This document shows positions 5,578-6,071 of a stretch of DNA of 6,071 bases, piece after piece. The position numbers and the translations under genes are program-made. Positions within the stretch are counted from its first letter, which is position 1. Every line of letters begins with the position of its first letter. The stretch spans positions 1-6,071 of the forward strand of contig CADBPA010000121.1 of the NCBI GenBank assembly GCA_902796505.1, read 5' to 3'. A model generated the notes under the pieces. That model was not told the DNA's origin. It saw only the letters and a list, made by a program, of their open reading frames with translations, and searched no databases. This DNA comes from an uncultured Ruminococcus sp. (GTDB lineage: Bacteria > Bacillota > Clostridia > Oscillospirales > CAG-272).

Positions 5578-6071
5578 ATGAAAACCTTTAAGAAACTTCT
5601 GATCGCCCTCTGTGTCCTCGCGGTCGCGGTTTCCGTTTTTGCCGTCTGCTCGTTTGCGGATGACGAGACGTACACCGGATCCGTCGAGGCAGCGCAGACG
5701 TTCGTCGACGCTTATGCGGACGCGGACGATAAAGCGAAGGCGATTGCAACCATCCATGCGTATCTGCCGACGGTCGATCCCGAGGCGGAGGGCTACGATG
5801 AACTTATGAAATCCGTCACGGCCGTTGACGTCGCGTATACGGAATTGCTCTACGCGAACGCAACGCAGGATTTCAGCGGCACGTCGTTTCCTCATATCTA
5901 TGCGAACATCGCCGCGAGAACGCTCGTTTCCTTTGTGAACGACTATCCGCTCGATGAAGAGCACGCCGAGCTTGCCGCGCAGATCGCGGCGGTGAAGGCC
6001 GACTATGAAGAACGCCTTGCCGCGGATAAAGAGGCCCTTTACTCCCAGGCGACTCTGACCGATTACGTCAC
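5578..6071 (+). CDS. Secreted protein of unknown function (3' end outside window)
   Basis: The frame is open from ATG 5578 to the right edge, giving 164 residues. The start is set by AAAAGGAG (5564-5571), 6 bases upstream. Residues 1-27 are a classical Sec signal peptide: basic MKTFKK, a hydrophobic core to about residue 24, and SFA followed by acidic DD, with likely cleavage after A27. No lipobox is present, since Cys24 is not in a lipobox context. The mature part is acidic, Ala-rich and apparently all-helical. Residues 64-91 and 124-147 look like divergent copies of one unit, with acidic residues after Pro, then a helix ending AV...Y.E.L. I recognise no enzyme motif. Anchoring or repeat domains could lie in the missing C-terminal part. 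It has its own promoter and is separate from trpXYZ. Confidence 0.8.
   Translation, partial: MKTFKKLLIALCVLAVAVSVFAVCSFADDETYTGSVEAAQTFVDAYADADDKAKAIATIHAYLPTVDPEAEGYDELMKSVTAVDVAYTELLYANATQDFSGTSFPHIYANIAARTLVSFVNDYPLDEEHAELAAQIAAVKADYEERLAADKEALYSQATLTDYV

Noticed and set aside
1..6071. CRISPR arrays, tRNA or rRNA genes, insertion sequences, phage or defence genes
   Set aside because: I saw no regularly spaced repeats, no tRNA-like cloverleaf or CCA-ended gene, no transposase motif and no terminal inverted repeats. All main frames are accounted for by metabolic, transport or unknown secreted genes.

Overview
The window comes from a GC-rich Gram-positive bacterium, most likely an uncultured anaerobic member of the Bacillota (Clostridia). 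The evidence is a T-box riboswitch, strong purine-rich Shine-Dalgarno sites (AAAGGAG type), consensus TTGACA/TATAAT promoters, a lipoprotein-anchored ABC binding protein, and genes biased towards G or C at the third codon position. The C-terminus of a plant-glycan-type glycosidase would suit a gut or rumen organism, but nothing here fixes the species. All recognised genes lie on the + strand.

Layout. (1) 2-445: C-terminal end of a GH78-like alpha-L-rhamnosidase, cut by the window edge. (2) 492-2042: a full-length comM/yifB-type AAA+ ATPase gene interrupted by an in-frame TAA at 1437-1439, with two further abnormal residues beside it. (3) 2043-2158: a cluster of hairpins, including a probable intrinsic terminator. 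(4) 2159-2463: a perfect-consensus promoter followed by a tryptophan-specific T-box leader with antiterminator and terminator. (5) 2518-5339: three genes for a TrpXYZ-type ABC importer (lipoprotein, permease, ATPase), closed by an intrinsic terminator at 5365-5401. (6) From about 5440: operator-like inverted repeats, a good promoter (5501-5529) and the start of a secreted protein of unknown function that runs off the right edge.

How it works together. The best-supported unit is the T-box plus trpXYZ. The specifier codon reads TGG (Trp), and the antiterminator bulge TGGC can pair with the GCCA end of a tRNA-Trp carrying G73. The inferred logic is that uncharged tRNA-Trp opens the operon and a tryptophan importer is made. 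The three transporter proteins contain a single Trp in 904 residues, which fits synthesis during Trp starvation. This regulatory arrangement is already known in Bacillota, so I do not claim it as a new system. The most anomalous feature is the interrupted comM gene, which may be a real lesion or an assembly error.
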